Shown here: positions 61,874-64,000 of the stretch, in pieces
How the letters are laid out: each line of letters opens with the position of its first letter
How positions within the stretch are numbered: position 1 is the stretch's first letter
Assembly: GCF_900240335.1 (NCBI RefSeq)
Contig: NZ_LT964979.1
Coordinates: 868,001-932,000, forward strand
DNA length: 64,000 bases
Direction: 5' to 3'
From: Flavimobilis massiliensis
GTDB lineage: Bacteria > Actinomycetota > Actinomycetes > Actinomycetales > Cellulomonadaceae
Position numbers and translations under genes: made by a program
The notes under the pieces: model-generated
Database searches by the model: none
What the model was told of the DNA's origin: nothing
Seen by the model: the letters and a program-made list of their open reading frames with translations, nothing else

Positions 61874-62899
61874 GTGACAACCCCAGCGCCCACCGCAGCC
61901 CGCCCCGACGCGCCCGTCCGGCGCACCTCGCTCCTTGCGCGTTTCCTCGCGTGGGTCGACGCTCATCCCAGGGGCATCCTCGTGGCGAACCTCGCCGCGC
62001 AGATCGGCATCATCGTCACGGGCGGGCTCGTCCGTCTCACGGGCTCGGGTCTCGGCTGCTCGACGTGGCCGCAGTGCGAGCCGGGCAGCTTCACGCCCGT
62101 CTACCACCCCGAGACCGCGCTCCACTCGGCGATCGAGTTCGGCAACCGGACGCTCACGGGCGTCGTCTCGATCACGGCGCTGCTCGTCGCGATCGCCCTG
62201 TGGCGCATGCGCGACCGAGCGAAGGGCCTGCGCGTGCTCGGCCTCGCGCCGCTCACGCTCGTCGCGATCCAGGCGGTCGTCGGCGGCATCACGGTGCTCG
62301 TCGATCTCCACCCCGCGATCGTCGGGTCGCACATGTTCCTCTCGCTCATCCTCGTCGCCGTCTCGACGTACCTCCTCGTGCGCGTCGGCGAGGGTGACGC
62401 GCCGGGACGCACCGTCGTCCCCGCACCGGGCCCCGCGCTCGCGCTGCTCTCGGGCGTCCTCGCCGTGCCGATGCTCGCGCTCGGTGTGGTGACGACGGGC
62501 GCGGGCCCCCACTCGGGCGACGAGGAGGTCGGCTACCGCTTCGCGCTCGATCCCGCGCTCGCCGCGAAGCTCCACGGCGTGAGCGTCTGGGTGTACGTCG
62601 CGGCCGTCGTCGCGCTCGCCGTCGTCGTCGTGCTCGCCGCCCGTCGCATCGCAGCCTCCGATCGCGCCGAGCTCGTGCGTGCGCAGCACGCGCTGCGCGA
62701 GGTCGCCGTGGTCATCGGCCTCCAGGCCGTCATCGGCTACGTCCAGTACTTCACCGGTCTGCCCATCGTTCTCGTGCTCCTCCACATGCTCGGCGCAGCA
62801 CTCTCGACAGCTGTCGCCGTGCGGCTCGTCCTCTCGGTGCGGGTCCGGCCCACGCTCGCGTCGACGACGCCGCTCGCCGCGCGGCACGACGCGGTCTGA
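61874..62899 (+). CDS. ctaA: Heme A synthase CtaA (COX15 family)
   Basis: 341-aa membrane enzyme oxidising heme O to heme A for cytochrome aa3 oxidase. About eight helices; VTGGLVRLTGSGLGCSTWPQCEPGSF holds the extracytoplasmic Cys pair, and heme-ligand His residues lie in ALHSAIEFGNR, DLHPAIVGSHMF, KLHGVSVW and LLHMLGAAL. GTG at 61874 with TAGCGT six bases upstream. Confidence 0.95.
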   Translation: MTTPAPTAARPDAPVRRTSLLARFLAWVDAHPRGILVANLAAQIGIIVTGGLVRLTGSGLGCSTWPQCEPGSFTPVYHPETALHSAIEFGNRTLTGVVSITALLVAIALWRMRDRAKGLRVLGLAPLTLVAIQAVVGGITVLVDLHPAIVGSHMFLSLILVAVSTYLLVRVGEGDAPGRTVVPAPGPALALLSGVLAVPMLALGVVTTGAGPHSGDEEVGYRFALDPALAAKLHGVSVWVYVAAVVALAVVVVLAARRIAASDRAELVRAQHALREVAVVIGLQAVIGYVQYFTGLPIVLVLLHMLGAALSTAVAVRLVLSVRVRPTLASTTPLAARHDAV

Positions 62900-62999
62900 G
62901 TCGCGACGCGCGGAGGTCAGCTGCACCACCCTCTCGGCCACCTCGGCGGCGCGTCGACACGGCCGTGAGCCCGTCCGTCGACCTCCGCTGCAGGCACAC

Positions 63000-63030
63000 T
63001 TGACTCTGACGCGACGTCAACCGGTTGCAT
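63000..63030 (+). promoter_or_regulatory. MerR-type promoter with 19-base spacer
   Basis: TTGACT (63000-63005) and TTGCAT (63025-63030) are separated by 19 bases holding the palindrome GACGCGACGTC. This over-long spacer is characteristic of promoters controlled by MerR proteins, and the next gene encodes one. Confidence 0.6.
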
Positions 63031-63055
63031 GGTTGTCGACGACGAAGGAGGCACC

Positions 63056-63817
63056 ATGCACCCCACGAACGCGACCGAGTGGTCGGTCCACGAGCTCACG
63101 CGGCTCACGGGAACGACGAGCCGCACCCTGCGGCACTACGACGCGATCGGTCTCCTGCCGCCGTCCCGCACCGGCGCCAACGGCTATCGCTTCTACGACG
63201 CTGACGCTCTCGTCCGCCTCCAGCGCATCCTGCTGCTGCGGGACTTGGGGCTCGGCCTCGCGGCGATCGCCGAGGCCCTCGACGGGCTCACGGACGAGGC
63301 GGCCGCTCTCGAGCGGCACCTCGCAGAGCTCGTCGAGGAACGACACCGCCTCGAGAGGCGGATCGCTGCGGTGCGGCACACCCTCGCAGGACGACAGGAC
63401 GGAGGGCGCCTCGTGCCCGAGAAGATGTTTGACGGATTTGACCATGCGGTCCACGCAGACGAGGTCACTCAACGGTGGGGCCGCGACGCCTGGGAGAGTT
63501 CCGACCGCTGGTGGCGCGACCTCGGCGAGGAGGGCCGCGTGGCCTTCGGAGCGCAGACGCAGGCGATCGTCGCGGCGTTCGCGGACCTCGCGGCGCGCGA
63601 CGTCGCTGCCAGCTCCCCCGAGGCGGCCGAGGTCGCAGCGCGCCATCACGCGTGGCTGCGCACCGCGACACGCACGGTGAGCCGCGGGTACTTCCTCGGC
63701 CTCGCCGACATGTACGTCGTCGACGAGCGGTTCGCGGCGACCTACGGCGGCCCGGACGGCGCTGCCTACGTGCGGGAGGTCCTTGTCGCGTACGCGGAGC
63801 ACGCGACGTTCGACTGA
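63056..63817 (+). CDS. MerR-family regulator with TipAS ligand-binding domain
   Basis: 253-aa transcriptional activator. N-terminal MerR helix-turn-helix (WSVHELTRLTGTTSRTLRHYDAIGLLPPSRTGANGYRFYD), a dimerisation helix to about residue 110, and a C-terminal TipAS-like alpha-helical domain (MFDGFDHAVHADEVTQRWG). TipAL-type proteins respond to thiopeptide antibiotics and other cyclic molecules. ATG at 63056 follows AAGGAGG. Self-regulation through the promoter above is likely. Confidence 0.9.
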   Translation: MHPTNATEWSVHELTRLTGTTSRTLRHYDAIGLLPPSRTGANGYRFYDADALVRLQRILLLRDLGLGLAAIAEALDGLTDEAAALERHLAELVEERHRLERRIAAVRHTLAGRQDGGRLVPEKMFDGFDHAVHADEVTQRWGRDAWESSDRWWRDLGEEGRVAFGAQTQAIVAAFADLAARDVAASSPEAAEVAARHHAWLRTATRTVSRGYFLGLADMYVVDERFAATYGGPDGAAYVREVLVAYAEHATFD

Positions 63818-63866
63818 GGTGCTCGCGCACTCCCCGCCGCTGCACGTACCAGATCTGCGGTCGCTC

Positions 63867-64000
63867 TCAGCCGATCGAGCGCGTGCCCGGCGGAGGACCG
63901 GGCCGCCGCTGCGGCCACGGCGCGTCCGCGGGCCTCAGCGTCGTGAGATCCGCAGCGAGCGCTGCCTGGACCGCGAGCACTCCGACGACGGTCGACGGGT
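63867..64000 (-). CDS. C-terminal end of an unidentified gene (cut by window edge)
   Basis: 44 codons up to the stop: VGVLAVQAALAADLTTLRP then a Pro/Arg-rich tail PGPPPGTRSIG. The Ala/Leu-rich start has the base pattern of coding DNA on the minus strand, but there is too little to name. It converges on the MerR gene. Confidence 0.5.
   Translation of the reverse strand, partial: PSTVVGVLAVQAALAADLTTLRPADAPWPQRRPGPPPGTRSIG

Noticed and set aside
60056..62941. Minus-strand open frame of 961 codons
   Set aside because: Antisense to the ABC transporter and ctaA genes; Arg/Asp/Glu-rich composition and no recognisable domain.

Overview
The window is very GC-rich bacterial DNA from an actinobacterium, most likely order Micrococcales (Cellulomonadaceae, Sanguibacteraceae or a close relative; this placement is inference from gene content and codon bias). 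The supporting markers are a Pup-proteasome locus, mycothiol ligase MshC, an F420-type LLM oxidoreductase, a divergent glgM/glgC pair, the actinobacterial ImuA'-ImuB-DnaE2 mutasome and an eight-gene SUF operon led by sufR. Almost everything is ordinary chromosomal core sequence. The gene order in three blocks (proteasome to uppP, glgM/glgC, ctaA to SUF) follows what I know from Mycobacterium tuberculosis.

Layout. 1-14 kb: prcB (cut by the window edge), pup, dop, arc/mpa, trmI and a membrane-embedded M50 protease lie on the minus strand; a RecB-like nuclease, HAD phosphatase, PAC2 protein, LLM oxidoreductase, mshC, uppP and an aldo/keto reductase follow. 14-20 kb: an acidic protein with a poly-Asp run, DUF5703, two metallopeptidases (M20, M3), a SpoIIE-type phosphatase and two identical tRNA-Leu(GAG) genes. 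20-26.5 kb: the SOS mutasome imuA'-imuB-dnaE2 behind a perfect actinobacterial LexA box. 26.5-30 kb: a Crp/Fnr regulator diverges from a CopZ-like chaperone and a P1B ATPase with an unusual CPG metal motif. 30-41 kb: small metabolic genes, Hsp20 under a CIRCE element, stomatin/NfeD, a lone ABC ATPase, and glgM/glgC. 41-50 kb: serB, sixA, fabI, fabG, DUF3099, SURF1, ABC-F and the biotin ECF transporter bioYMN. 50-53 kb: a zinc metallopeptidase, then a disturbed stretch with an assembly artefact, broken gene fragments and a DUF6308 protein. 53-64 kb: the SUF operon with its regulator, an ABC exporter with a frameshifted permease, heme A synthase ctaA and a MerR/TipAS regulator.

How the genes work together. 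Pup, Dop and Arc tag and unfold substrates for the 20S proteasome. ImuA', ImuB and DnaE2 form the error-prone repair polymerase induced by DNA damage. GlgC and GlgM make activated glucose and maltose-1-phosphate for alpha-glucan. SufB, SufC and SufD with SufS, SufU and SufT build Fe-S clusters under SufR. CtaA and SURF1 serve cytochrome oxidase assembly. BioY, BioM and BioN import biotin for the FabG/FabI fatty-acid cycle.

Three things stand out. First, a 145-base insert near 51.3 kb carries a recognisable Illumina Nextera adapter and is not biology. Second, many first genes of transcription units show a TANNNT hexamer 6-8 bases before the start codon and no Shine-Dalgarno, which points to widespread leaderless transcripts. 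Third, there is a set of candidate regulatory palindromes (LexA, CIRCE, SufR, Fnr-like, MerR) and long intergenic hairpins that share a loop. I saw no phage, insertion sequence, CRISPR array or defence island.
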